Virus record (IMG/VR): IMGVR_UViG_3300042988_001027
Coordinates: 1 to 21,338 of that record
DNA length: 21,338 nucleotides
DNA from: a virus
Reading direction: 5' to 3' (one strand)
Positions within the stretch are counted from its first letter, which is position 1. Each line of letters starts with the position of its first letter. Under the pieces are notes generated by a model. The model saw nothing but the letters and a program-made list of their open reading frames with translations, did no database searches and had not been told where the DNA came from. Below are positions 8,137 to 15,700 of this stretch, piece after piece. The position numbers and the translations under genes were made by a program.

Positions 8137-8793
8137 TTACTCCTTTTTTTCCTCGCCATAGAACCTAGTGGCAAGGTCTTTTTGTTGGTTGGGTTGTGTA
8201 CCTGGCATGATGAACTGGTCGTCGCTCATCGCCTGGCCAATGCGAACGAATGTCCGCACCAGCTCGGGATGGTTTCCGAGTCCAGTCCTTTCAAGTTCGG
8301 CTTTGAATTCCGCAGTCCCGAAACGTGTGACAACGCGCTTTGCCAGTTCCGCGTTCTTCGGGAATGCTTCTCCGCCGATTTCCTTGTCCGTCTTTGCGGC
8401 TTCAAGCCATTGGCCAGTCGCCTCTTTCAACTTCTCAAGGCTTCTTGCTTCACCCACCTCGACAAGCTTGCTTTCTCGCTCTAGCTGTTTCTGGGCCTGC
8501 TCTTGCGACAATCCTTGCTCTTTTGCATAAGCAGCAATCTCGTCGGCGTCGGCCTTTGACAGTTTTGAGCCCTCCGGTAATTTTAGCTCGTAGGAGTCCG
8601 GCTTTTTCTCAGCTTCCTTTTTATCGGAAGCCTTTTTCTCCAAAGAAGCTTTCTCATCCGCGGCCTTTTTTTCAGCAGCAGCTTTTACCTCAGCGGATTC
8701 CAATTCAGCAGCATTCGCGTCATCGTTCCCGCCCTGGTCTAAGCCAGCCTTCAAATCAATCGCGTCTCCGTTATTCTCGGGTATCTGTTCCAT
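8137..8793 (-). CDS. Capsid assembly scaffolding protein
   Basis: The 218-residue protein has an acidic/Ala-rich N-terminus, a Lys/Glu/Ala coiled-coil segment (about residues 33-65), then DSYELKLPEG, EIAAYAKEQGLSQEQAQKQL and a C-terminal part with RTGLGNHPELVRTFVRIGQA. This layout is characteristic of phage scaffolds that fold the capsid shell and are released before packaging. The KLPEG...AKExGLSxEQAQ and GLGNHPExVRxFxRxG motifs are common to this group. AAGGAG precedes the start, which overlaps the end of the upstream gene by 23 bases. Only three bases separate its stop from the capsid start. Confidence 0.88.
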   Translation of the reverse strand: MEQIPENNGDAIDLKAGLDQGGNDDANAAELESAEVKAAAEKKAADEKASLEKKASDKKEAEKKPDSYELKLPEGSKLSKADADEIAAYAKEQGLSQEQAQKQLERESKLVEVGEARSLEKLKEATGQWLEAAKTDKEIGGEAFPKNAELAKRVVTRFGTAEFKAELERTGLGNHPELVRTFVRIGQAMSDDQFIMPGTQPNQQKDLATRFYGEEKKE

Positions 8794-9136
8794 TTTCTTG
8801 CTCCTTCGGTTCTTCTTGGTTTTTATCCCTGAGTTTGCTTTCGTTCAACATAATGATGTATGCTTCAGGTTTTGCATCCATCAGTTTGCTCAACAGCTGG
8901 TTCGCCTTATTCCTGCATCCTTCTTTAAAAGCTGTAAGATCCGGCATCCCCGTCACGAAACTTATCTCGTGAGCCGGAGATAGAAGACCCCAAATAAACC
9001 TTCTTCCTCTCGGATCACTTAAAACCCACAGAAGATCATTCGCCTCGCTGATCGCGCGGAATTTCTCTTTCTGTTTAGCGTTCTTAACCTGCTCCGGATC
9101 TGCCGCATTTTTCACAAAAGCTTTCGGCTCAGGCAT
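8771..9136 (-). CDS. Bbp19-like phage protein
   Basis: The 121-residue product contains LLWVLSDPRGRRFIWGLLSP, then AFKEGCRNKANQLLSKLMDA and PEAYIIMLNE. This is the pattern of the Bbp19 family (GRRFxWxLL, then AFxEGxRNxGxxLLxxx, then PEAYxxMxxE), small proteins encoded next to the scaffold in BPP-1-like phages. Its function is not established. The AAGGAGAC ribosome-binding site is encoded in the last codons of the upstream membrane-protein gene, and the two genes overlap by eight bases, so translation is probably coupled. The C-terminal 20 residues are charged and probably disordered. Confidence 0.78.
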   Translation of the reverse strand: MPEPKAFVKNAADPEQVKNAKQKEKFRAISEANDLLWVLSDPRGRRFIWGLLSPAHEISFVTGMPDLTAFKEGCRNKANQLLSKLMDAKPEAYIIMLNESKLRDKNQEEPKEQENGTDTRE

Positions 9137-10208
9137 TGGATGTCTCCTTTGCGGCTAGAGCAAATATCACAATCCCAAGAACGGCCAATCTCCCATAATG
9201 GAACATCGAGTGAAACGTCGAAAGGATTGCGATCCCAATTACAGCAGCAACGATCGCCCGGCTTTTTTTATTTAGCATCGCCGCAATGGCTACTAAAGCA
9301 GGGATAAGGCCTACGATTCCGGCCTCAAAGAAATGCTGATAGAATTCATTGTGCGCGAAGCGCCAATAATAGGCGTCCTGGCCGTTAAGCTTGAGGAATC
9401 CCTCATGCGCCCACGATCCGATGCCATTCCCAAAAATAAAATTATGAATATATTTTGCTGACCTTCCGATAACCTCGAATCTTGCGACGTCGATGCTTGG
9501 GTCTACGAAACACACGTACGCCAGCGCGAGAGCGATCCCGGCAAGAAAGATCGACCGAGAATGTTTCGGGATCATAAGAATAAACATGATTGCCGCCGAT
9601 ATCACACAAATAGAACTATGAGAAAGATACAGAGCCGGAGCCGCGATAAGACACAACCACGGGCTCAGGATATAAAGAAATGGGATAGAGAGAGCAGCGA
9701 AGCATCCCATCGCCCACGGCATGATGAATGTCCCGGAAACTTCTTTCGTAGCCCACGGGATATAGATCATGTCCTGTCCTGTCATTTGCCAATAAACAAA
9801 CACAAGCCCTACGACATGGGCAGCGAAAAGAAACACTCCAAAATGTTTGTTGGTAAATTTAATTCTTTCGGCCATTACCTTTATGGAAAAACACGCCATG
9901 AACATATTGGCGAAGGAAGCCTTTGCGAAGTTCGCCGGGTTCAAAAGCGTGCTCACCATGGCTGTCACAAGAACAACTCCTATAAGTTTTAAATCTACCG
10001 TCCGCTCTCTCTTAAAGAAAAAAGAAAGGACGGCGATGAGCCCTAGCGCGTAAAGCGACCAAAGCTCATCGCCATCTACTCTGTTGGGATAATAAAAAAC
10101 AAAGCTCCCAAACAACAAAGAAAGAACAAATGCATCAAACAATTTAAAGCGCTTTCCAGTTCGTTCCGTCAGAAATGCAGACGACGAACGATGTTCCGCC
10201 GACAACAC
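9129..10208 (-). CDS. O-antigen ligase/polymerase-like (WaaL/Wzy family) membrane protein
   Basis: This is a polytopic membrane protein with about ten hydrophobic segments and a large loop near residues 235-290. Residues 286-300 read HNEFYQHFFEAGIVG. This matches the WaaL signature H[NSQ]-x9-G-x-x-[GTY], and FGNGIGSW lies upstream at 259-266. Wzy_C/WaaL enzymes transfer or polymerise lipid-linked O-antigen on the periplasmic face of the inner membrane. The frame opens with GTG at 10208, overlapping the upstream gene by 65 bases. TTG at 10142 (TAAATTG with the upstream stop) would start directly at the first membrane segment and may be the true start. Such an enzyme has no role in head assembly, so I infer surface modification, for example receptor masking. 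Parts of the gene look AT-richer than its neighbours, suggesting acquisition. Confidence 0.85.
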   Translation of the reverse strand: MLSAEHRSSSAFLTERTGKRFKLFDAFVLSLLFGSFVFYYPNRVDGDELWSLYALGLIAVLSFFFKRERTVDLKLIGVVLVTAMVSTLLNPANFAKASFANMFMACFSIKVMAERIKFTNKHFGVFLFAAHVVGLVFVYWQMTGQDMIYIPWATKEVSGTFIMPWAMGCFAALSIPFLYILSPWLCLIAAPALYLSHSSICVISAAIMFILMIPKHSRSIFLAGIALALAYVCFVDPSIDVARFEVIGRSAKYIHNFIFGNGIGSWAHEGFLKLNGQDAYYWRFAHNEFYQHFFEAGIVGLIPALVAIAAMLNKKSRAIVAAVIGIAILSTFHSMFHYGRLAVLGIVIFALAAKETSNA

Positions 10209-10695
10209 CGCAATCCGTCGAGGAACTTGTATTTGTCATCGTGATGATCGTTCCAGCCGTCGCTCCAGAAGCCGGACGCGCGGCGGAGGAAATGGCCGTG
10301 ACTCTAAAACCCGACAATGATGCAGCCCCGCTCGCAATCGCTACAGCACCATTTAGCGCCGTAGTCCCGCTGACAGCTAACGTGTTCGTAAGCGTCGTGG
10401 CACCGTTCGCCGCGAGAGTTGTAAAGGCTCCAGTTGCGCGAGTCGTCGCGCCGACAGTGGAACTGTTAATGGCCGCGCCAGAGATAGTCCCTGACGTAAT
10501 CGCGCCTACTGATCCGGAAGAATTCGTAACGATATTGACCTGGTCACCAACCTTCGTGCAGGTCAAACCGTTGCTGCAATTCAGCTTGTTGATATGGCCT
10601 TTCTCTTCGCTGTCCTGATAGAGCTGAACGCTCGCGAAAGAAATGCTTGAAAGCGCAAACATCAGCGCCAGTGCGATCAAAAATACTTTTTTCAT
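10144..10695 (-). CDS. Secreted protein with phage tail-fibre-like repeats
   Basis: The 183-residue product has a clear Sec signal peptide (MKKVFLIALALMFALSSISFA, probable cleavage after residue 21). The mature part is Gly/Ser/Thr/Ala-rich, with a run such as ITSGTISGAAINSSTVGATT and ATGAFTTLAANGATTLTN. This resembles the INNTPIGxTTPxTGxFTTL repeats seen in phage tail-fibre and other beta-structured proteins. Two cysteines near the C-terminus (CGVVGGTSFVVC) could form a disulphide, which fits export. AAAAGGAG lies inside the end of the portal gene, and the start overlaps the portal stop (ATGA). A signal peptide is unexpected on a virion component, so a periplasmic or surface role is more likely. 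Confidence 0.82.
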   Translation of the reverse strand: MKKVFLIALALMFALSSISFASVQLYQDSEEKGHINKLNCSNGLTCTKVGDQVNIVTNSSGSVGAITSGTISGAAINSSTVGATTRATGAFTTLAANGATTLTNTLAVSGTTALNGAVAIASGAASLSGFRVTAISSAARPASGATAGTIITMTNTSSSTDCGVVGGTSFVVCISDGTNWKAL

Positions 10696-12422
10696 TTTTT
10701 ACTCCTTTTATTTTTTTTGCCTGCCAATTCGGTCAGGGCGTTATCTTCTTCAGTGGGTGAGTTTGCTAGATTTTTAACGGCTCCAGATACTTCTTTCGCA
10801 GCCAGGATTGCCTGCTGGGTCTCCTGCTGTTTCTGTGCAGCTGCCTTCATTTCCTCCACTACTTCGTCGGTTCGAACAACTCTAGGAGACACGCCTGAAC
10901 CGGCGGCGTACTCGTCAATAACTTGGTCAAAATCAACCTTCATAACATGGCTAGGATCGCCAGTCTGCCCAGCGATTCCTACGACGAAATTCGTGAACCG
11001 CTCCAAAGCACCAAGGCCAACTGCTTTTTGCGCCTCGGCCATTACGGAAATATATTCTACTTTCAATCGCTGGCCTTGGAGCTCTGGAGGGGGAGGAGGA
11101 AGGAGTCCCTGCGCGTTCATAAGATCAAATGCGATATCCGTTAAAGGATCCAAAAGATCCTGGTTTGTCTGTTCAAGCATCTGCCCGATCATAAACATTT
11201 TCTCTTGGGCTTTTGCTTCGATCTCTGTAGCCGTAATTTCTCTGCGATCGCTCTGGCTCATCATAAGGAACATGTCCTCATAATAAGCCTTCTGGATTAT
11301 CTTCTGAACAGCCTGGATATCCTGAAGAAGATAATTTAGATCGAGCCGGACTTCGTGTGCCGGCCGGAAGCCCTTCGTACCCTCGCGCTCGTCGAGGAAC
11401 GTAATGTCACCTGGGAGGATTGACGCCTTCGAAGTCCGAAGCGAAGTCGGTCCAACCATGGCTGGATTAACAGTCTTATCGATTCCCTGGTGCTTTCTTT
11501 TCTGTTCGTTCTGAAGCTGCTGAACGTCTCCAAGGGATGTCATCCCGGGGCAGTCGGTTCCATACACATCCTCACCGGTCGTTTCCCATCTCGGAGCCAG
11601 CACCGGGAAGAAGTCGTATCCGGATTCGCGGAGGAACGTATCGTTGTTCGGTTCGTACGCCCTTACACCGGCTCCTCCGTTCTCATAATATGAGCTTGAA
11701 TATTTCTTAAACTTCGAATTGAGCTTTTTGGGATCGTACTCATTGTTCGGCTCAATGCAGTGGGTTACATCGACCCATTCCTCGTACTGCCCTTTATCCC
11801 ACATATTTCTGACGTGCTGGCTGAACACGCTCCAGTCCGCAGATCCTGACGGAGTCTTCCTTCCAAACTTCATAATGAGTTGCCTGACAGTGAGACGGAA
11901 CTCGCGAGCGAATACGCGGACTTTCATTCTGTCGTCATTCGCAATCATGTAACTTCCGATCGGAAAAGGATAGGTCTGGATCACGTTCTCAAAATCTTCC
12001 TCGACAAGCATCGCGGCCGTCCCGAAATCGGCCATATCGCCGTAGACGATAGGGAGCGAGTTGTAAAGATTTGAGCGGCCGTACATATCAAGCATTCGTT
12101 TCGAGACATCGTCTAGCCACGTCTTGACAGGTCCGTACTCCATAAGGTCGCGGTCTGAGATCGCAAGCTTTTGCCACGGCCTAGCCGGAGATGTGATCCC
12201 GGCCATCATCCCGGCGCGGCACGTCCGGGATGCCAGGGTCGCCGTAGAGTCAATGATCTTCTGGTTTCTCCTCTCGCCGCGGTTGACGTCCGTAGTGAAA
12301 AACCTGGATCGTCGCGGACGAATGAATTCAGACAGCGCGCGCCAGTGAGAGAGAAACGAATTCCTCTCCTGCTTCATTGACTCTACCAGAGTGTTGAGAT
12401 GCTGGCGCTTCGTGTACTCCAT
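10692..12422 (-). CDS. Portal (head-tail connector) protein
   Basis: This 576-residue protein starts MEYTKRQHLNTLVESMKQER and contains EFIRPRRSRFF, ASRTCRAGMMAGITSPARPW, FGTAAMLVEE, FPVLAPRWETTGEDVYG, and PGDITFLDE. It ends in a Gln/Glu/Ala-rich coiled tail. These are the characteristic segments of the podovirus head-to-tail connecting (portal) family, which forms the dodecameric DNA gate and terminase docking site. Length is normal for the family. There is only a weak ribosome-binding signal; the start lies just after the stop of the small upstream gene (TAATAATG), so coupling is likely. Poly-A tracts near the 3' end encode Lys residues next to the following gene's ribosome-binding site. Confidence 0.93.
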   Translation of the reverse strand: MEYTKRQHLNTLVESMKQERNSFLSHWRALSEFIRPRRSRFFTTDVNRGERRNQKIIDSTATLASRTCRAGMMAGITSPARPWQKLAISDRDLMEYGPVKTWLDDVSKRMLDMYGRSNLYNSLPIVYGDMADFGTAAMLVEEDFENVIQTYPFPIGSYMIANDDRMKVRVFAREFRLTVRQLIMKFGRKTPSGSADWSVFSQHVRNMWDKGQYEEWVDVTHCIEPNNEYDPKKLNSKFKKYSSSYYENGGAGVRAYEPNNDTFLRESGYDFFPVLAPRWETTGEDVYGTDCPGMTSLGDVQQLQNEQKRKHQGIDKTVNPAMVGPTSLRTSKASILPGDITFLDEREGTKGFRPAHEVRLDLNYLLQDIQAVQKIIQKAYYEDMFLMMSQSDRREITATEIEAKAQEKMFMIGQMLEQTNQDLLDPLTDIAFDLMNAQGLLPPPPPELQGQRLKVEYISVMAEAQKAVGLGALERFTNFVVGIAGQTGDPSHVMKVDFDQVIDEYAAGSGVSPRVVRTDEVVEEMKAAAQKQQETQQAILAAKEVSGAVKNLANSPTEEDNALTELAGKKNKRSKK

Positions 12423-12424
12423 TA

Positions 12425-12706
12425 TTAAAGCCCTAAAATTGTTTTCGGTTTATCGTCCGGAGCTTCAGGATCCCCGAGGGGGCCGGTAAGGATCGTGTCA
12501 CGTTTCCCGGACGCGCCGGAGGCCTGCTGCTTCTGCCGATTCTTCGCGGCGTCGCGAGTCTTGTTGTTCTCATCATCCTGCTTCTGCTTTGCAAGCTCGG
12601 CGGCCCTTTGCGATTCGAGCTCCTGCTGCTTCCGCTTCGATTCCTCAGCCGCCTGTTTCGCAGCGTCGTCTTTCTTCCCACCAAAAGCGTCACCTAAAAA
12701 ACCCAT
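12425..12706 (-). CDS. Small coiled-coil protein upstream of portal
   Basis: This 93-residue protein begins MGFLGDAFGGKKDDAAKQAA. It has a long Ala/Glu/Lys/Gln/Arg helix (about residues 15-60) and ends with KRDTILTGPLGDPEAP and KTILGL. The same layout, a charged helix followed by TxLTGxxGx...KTLLG, is widespread in small proteins encoded next to portal genes in podoviruses and siphoviruses. Its function is not known to me; a head-associated or assembly role is inferred from position. GGAGGTG precedes the ATG. A second long frame in the same strand is a shadow with no ribosome-binding site. Confidence 0.75.
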   Translation of the reverse strand: MGFLGDAFGGKKDDAAKQAAEESKRKQQELESQRAAELAKQKQDDENNKTRDAAKNRQKQQASGASGKRDTILTGPLGDPEAPDDKPKTILGL

Positions 12707-12707
12707 T

Positions 12708-13157
12708 TCACACCTCCATCAGATATGTTTTTTCGTGAAGTTCAAAGCCGCGCTTCAAAAGTGCTCGCTCATTCACTTCCGTAAAACGGTTGAGAGAAAA
12801 AGAAATCCATTGTGCTTTTTGTTTTCCGAAATCAATGAAGGCGTTCATAAGCAGAGCCCCGGCTCGCGTGTGACGATATTCCGGGACAACCCACCAGAAA
12901 AGTTCGCAAAGGTACATGATGGAAGGATTGAAAAGGTGAGGATTGAAGTAGCCAGCCATGAAACCAATCGGCTCGCCATTTTCGTTAGCGGCGATATTGA
13001 GATAATGCTTATCGATGAGGAGCTGCAATCCATTTTTGGTGTACTCGTCATCACCATAAAGCTGATACTCCGTTTCGATGAATTTTGAAAACTCACGGAG
13101 CTGGATCATCAACCACGCTATATCACGCGCCTCAGCTCTTCTAAGAGTGTAGCTCAT
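12708..13157 (-). CDS. GNAT-family N-acetyltransferase
   Basis: This 149-residue protein starts MSYTLRRAEARDIAWLMIQL. It then has GEPIGFMAGYF (strand beta4), LCELFWWVVPEYRHTRAGALL (residues about 83-103, motif A, with a degenerate RHTRAG acetyl-CoA loop) and LKRGFELHEKTYLMEV at the end (motif B). This is a GNAT fold of normal length, transferring an acetyl group from acetyl-CoA to an unknown amine. Such genes occur beside terminase genes in several phage groups. Its SD is poor, and its ATG lies very close to a weak promoter-like sequence, so it may have its own transcript. The substrate cannot be predicted. Confidence 0.85.
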   Translation of the reverse strand: MSYTLRRAEARDIAWLMIQLREFSKFIETEYQLYGDDEYTKNGLQLLIDKHYLNIAANENGEPIGFMAGYFNPHLFNPSIMYLCELFWWVVPEYRHTRAGALLMNAFIDFGKQKAQWISFSLNRFTEVNERALLKRGFELHEKTYLMEV

Positions 13158-13267
13158 CTTGTGGTATTACTACATCAAAACACTACATATAGCAACAATA
13201 AAGAAAAATTATTTTTAATATGAGTGTCGGTAATATTGACGAAAGCTTAATTTGTATTGAGGAAACG
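13158..13267 (-). promoter_or_regulatory. AT-rich gap with weak promoter-like sequence and repeated ACTACAT motif
   Basis: This 110-bp gap follows the large terminase stop. On the minus strand TTGCTA (13195-13190), 17 bases and TAGTAA (13172-13167) form a weak sigma70-like promoter about ten bases before the acetyltransferase ATG. The plus strand shows ACTACAT twice (13169-13175 and 13182-13188). The motif TCAAAACACTACAT (13175-13188) recurs with one extra A at 16258-16272 in the divergent control region. No convincing terminator is present. Confidence 0.35.
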
Positions 13268-14722
13268 CTATTGTCTTGAGGGGTCGAACGGATCGTACTC
13301 GGACTTCATTTTCTGCTGGCCGTCCTGAATTTTGTGTAATTCGTACGCTGATGCCGCAGGCATCTCAGGAAGCGCGAACGTCAAGCAGAGAGCGTCGGAA
13401 TAATCCGGAGAGAAGCCGAGTCGTTTTTTTATTTGCTCTTTTTCTTCAACGCGAAATTTTCCATTATGGAATGTGTACGTTACAGACGGCAATTCTTTTC
13501 GCAGCTGTGGAATGTCAGGGAGATGGCCGCCGCGCTTCACCCACTCGGCCATCAAAAAATAAATTTCTGATCGCTTATTGAAATATCTTGGGTCGAGGGC
13601 TTTCCCGGCAAAATTCACTTCAACCGGGTTCCCGCCTCCCTGTAACATCGCATCGACAACGCCGGCGCCGTAGCCTCCGGTGCCATCTACGAATTCGATC
13701 TCGCTGTTCCATCGCTCTTTCGCGAGCATGGTGCGCGCTGCGACGACCTCAGTCCTTACGCCGCGAAGTTCAACGGGACGTCCGGAGAAAAGTCCCTGGC
13801 GAGGGAATATAACGTTCGCGTCCATTCCAAAGCGCGCGGCATCAATACCGAGACGTTTCTGAGCGAACTGATACTGATCAGGCCGCAGGTTTCGCTTCAT
13901 CGCTGTGTCGACCTCATCAAGAGAAAGAAGAGCGTTGATCGACGACGGAGGAAATTTTCCAAGGATGTAGGACATAACCCATGGGTCGGAGCGTCCATAT
14001 TTCGCGATCTGCTCGCGAGCCCACTCGATATCAATTCGCGGGGAACGCTTCGGATCGTCCGGGTCACCAGTGATCGAGATGACGTGCCATTTCTCGCGCA
14101 GCGTTGTCGCGGCCGCGTACAGCATTCCTTCGAGAGATGTTGGGTTTCCGGCCTGCACGATCTTTCCCCATTTGCAGTTCGAGAGACCTTGCTCGGCGGA
14201 TTTCAAGACCGCGACAGGAATGTCGCCTGACTCGTCAATGAGGTACAGGACGTACTCGCTATGAAGACCGGAAAGCGTTCGCCCCTGCTCCTCTTCGTCA
14301 GCGGTCTTTGACCAGGAGCGAAGGGACATGAACCAAGTCTCCGGGAAATCCCTTGATGCGATGCGCTCCTTCGTCCATTCGAACGCCGCTTTCAGGAATT
14401 CTGACCGGTTCTGCCATTTCGAGATCTCAGGCCAGATGTTGTCCCTGGCGTTGTCGCGCGTGATCGCGACCGTGGCGCCCTTTGGATGTTGACCGCGCCC
14501 GGCCTGGCAGGTGAGGAAATACAGCGCTGCCCACGCGAGCGCCGCGGATTTACCAGGACCGGCGCAGGCCTGGAGACTGATCCTCGATTTATTCTTGTCG
14601 GTCGAGCCCAGGGCTTCTAAAAACTCTAACTGCCAGGCGTCCGGCTCAACCTTGAAGTTGTCGCGAACGAATTTTACAGGATCCTTCCTCCAGCCGGCGA
14701 TCAGCTCACTTGCCTTGGACAC
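13268..14722 (-). CDS. terL: Terminase large subunit (ATPase-nuclease packaging motor)
   Basis: The 484-residue product has a Walker A-like loop ACAGPGKS (residues 52-59), a Walker B VLYLIDE (158-164) with catalytic Glu164, and a coupling motif AGNP (191-194). The C-terminal RNase H-like nuclease carries acidic residues Asp294 (LGIDAARFG), Asp346 (EFVDGTGG) and Asp443 (SPDYSDALC). It pumps DNA into the prohead through the portal and cuts the concatemer. The start is GTG at 14722 with GGGAG upstream (7-base spacing). The small-terminase gene ends 32 bases upstream. All expected catalytic elements are present, so it appears functional. Antisense and other frames across it are shadows. Confidence 0.95.
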   Translation of the reverse strand: MSKASELIAGWRKDPVKFVRDNFKVEPDAWQLEFLEALGSTDKNKSRISLQACAGPGKSAALAWAALYFLTCQAGRGQHPKGATVAITRDNARDNIWPEISKWQNRSEFLKAAFEWTKERIASRDFPETWFMSLRSWSKTADEEEQGRTLSGLHSEYVLYLIDESGDIPVAVLKSAEQGLSNCKWGKIVQAGNPTSLEGMLYAAATTLREKWHVISITGDPDDPKRSPRIDIEWAREQIAKYGRSDPWVMSYILGKFPPSSINALLSLDEVDTAMKRNLRPDQYQFAQKRLGIDAARFGMDANVIFPRQGLFSGRPVELRGVRTEVVAARTMLAKERWNSEIEFVDGTGGYGAGVVDAMLQGGGNPVEVNFAGKALDPRYFNKRSEIYFLMAEWVKRGGHLPDIPQLRKELPSVTYTFHNGKFRVEEKEQIKKRLGFSPDYSDALCLTFALPEMPAASAYELHKIQDGQQKMKSEYDPFDPSRQ

Positions 14723-14754
14723 GAAGGATCTCCCAAATGAACTTCACTTTCTCT

Positions 14755-15384
14755 TTAAACGACGCTTCCTTTAGCGCCATCATCAGTTCCGCCCTGGCCG
14801 CTTCCTGAAGCTTCCGAACCATCTCGAAGTCCGCGTTGGCTTTCTTTAGCATCCTCGATTGCCGTACCTTGAATTTCAAGTGGTACCTCCTTTATGGGTT
14901 CAATGCTCTGAACAAGAAGATCTTCCAAAGTCACCCGTCCCATGTGCAGGACCCTGGATGTGTCGATGAACAGCTGAAGGTTCTTCCCCAAAAGCTCAAG
15001 CGCGCGCAGTTTATCCGAAAATTTTACCTTCTGAACCTGGCCGATGAGCACGTCCTCCACCTTCAGTTCCTCGGTCTCGATGCTCACGATCGCCGAGGCC
15101 ACGTCCGGGGGAATGTCCTTGATCGGTTTCAAGGCGCCGTTGTCGTCATACGCCCTTCGAATGTCGACCAGGCCAATCCTCCGCAGCTCCTCCAGGATCT
15201 GTTTCACCATCACCCGGCTCCCGGACGTCTCCGCAACCGCGAGCGCGGTCTCGCGATCCTCATCACCCTTCACCCACCGCAGCATCTCAGCGTACGTCAC
15301 GCCCTTCCCGCATAAATACACAGGACCGCTCCCGCCCTCCGCGATGAATTCTAAGAATCCGTTCCAGATCGTCTCACACGCCAT
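14755..15384 (-). CDS. terS: Terminase small subunit-like protein
   Basis: This 209-residue protein (ATG at 15384, overlapping the preceding stop as TGATG) lies directly upstream of the large terminase. The N-terminal half contains GVTYAEMLRWVKGDEDRETA, an N-terminal helix-turn-helix-like segment, and the central part has KFSDKLRALELLGKNLQLFI. The latter is a motif of small terminases (xxSDKxRALExLGKxLGLF) that precedes the oligomerisation region. Small terminases recognise the packaging start site and stimulate the motor. The C-terminal 30 residues are Gly/Ser/Asp-rich and probably flexible. The frame extends upstream to a TTG at 15393, but the ATG coupled to the previous stop is a better choice. 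Confidence 0.85.
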   Translation of the reverse strand: MACETIWNGFLEFIAEGGSGPVYLCGKGVTYAEMLRWVKGDEDRETALAVAETSGSRVMVKQILEELRRIGLVDIRRAYDDNGALKPIKDIPPDVASAIVSIETEELKVEDVLIGQVQKVKFSDKLRALELLGKNLQLFIDTSRVLHMGRVTLEDLLVQSIEPIKEVPLEIQGTAIEDAKESQRGLRDGSEASGSGQGGTDDGAKGSVV

Positions 15385-15524
15385 CAGTGACAATGATATC
15401 CCCCAGTCGCGTACTCGTTATGGCAGCCGTATCCGTTCAACCCGCCGCCGTGCGCGAACGCGAATTTCGCGAAAAAGAATACCGCAATAATTGTAACCAA
15501 AGCCCACAGCCATCGATTTGCCAT
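15384..15524 (-). CDS. Tiny secreted YHCH-motif protein
   Basis: This 46-residue protein starts at ATG 15524, overlapping the upstream stop (TGATG), with AAGGAGAG seven to eight bases before it. Residues 1-24 form a Sec signal peptide (MANRWLWALVTIIAVFFFAK, then FAFA, cleavage before H25). The mature peptide is only about 22 residues: HGGGLNGYGCHNEYATGGYH followed by CH. The HGGGLN..GCH...GGYHCH signature is known from small secreted proteins and nuclease-associated tails and looks metal- or disulphide-binding (two Cys, several His). A longer frame beginning at 15578 exists but its extra N-terminus is hydrophilic and would hide the signal peptide. No role is known in phage; position suggests it is one of the first leftward genes made. 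Confidence 0.7.
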   Translation of the reverse strand: MANRWLWALVTIIAVFFFAKFAFAHGGGLNGYGCHNEYATGGYHCH

Positions 15525-15694
15525 CACTTCTCTCCTTTTTGGGTTTCGTCCCGGAAAAAAATTATCACCGGCTCCCACCAGTCACACTTCCGACATACCC
15601 ACACCTTCCTCCGCCGCGCGCATTTGATCTCGCTCGCGCACTCAGGACATTTTTTGTCGGAAATTTTTAAAATTTTTTTTCCAGAACTTTTCAT
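15524..15694 (-). CDS. Zinc-ribbon small protein, first gene of the leftward unit
   Basis: The 56-residue product (from ATG 15694) is basic. It contains CPEC (residues 16-19), Cys25 and CRKC (34-37), then DWWEP: a two-knuckle zinc ribbon of the kind that binds nucleic acid or proteins. The frame also opens five codons upstream at 15709, but that ATG lies upstream of and overlapping the -10 box of a good promoter (15701-15706), so ATG 15694, about seven bases after the -10 box, is the probable start. Its transcript would be nearly leaderless. The stop overlaps the next start (TGATG). Its function is unknown; a transcription-regulatory role is a guess from fold and position. Confidence 0.55.
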   Translation of the reverse strand: MKSSGKKILKISDKKCPECASEIKCARRRKVWVCRKCDWWEPVIIFFRDETQKGEK

Positions 15695-15700
15695 TGCAAA

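Noticed and set aside
10685-10715. Poly-A slippery runs at the portal end that could fuse it with the secreted protein by a -1 shift
   Set aside because: The fusion would place a signal peptide inside a cytoplasmic portal protein, and the ATGA overlap with its own AAAAGGAG already explains expression of the second gene.
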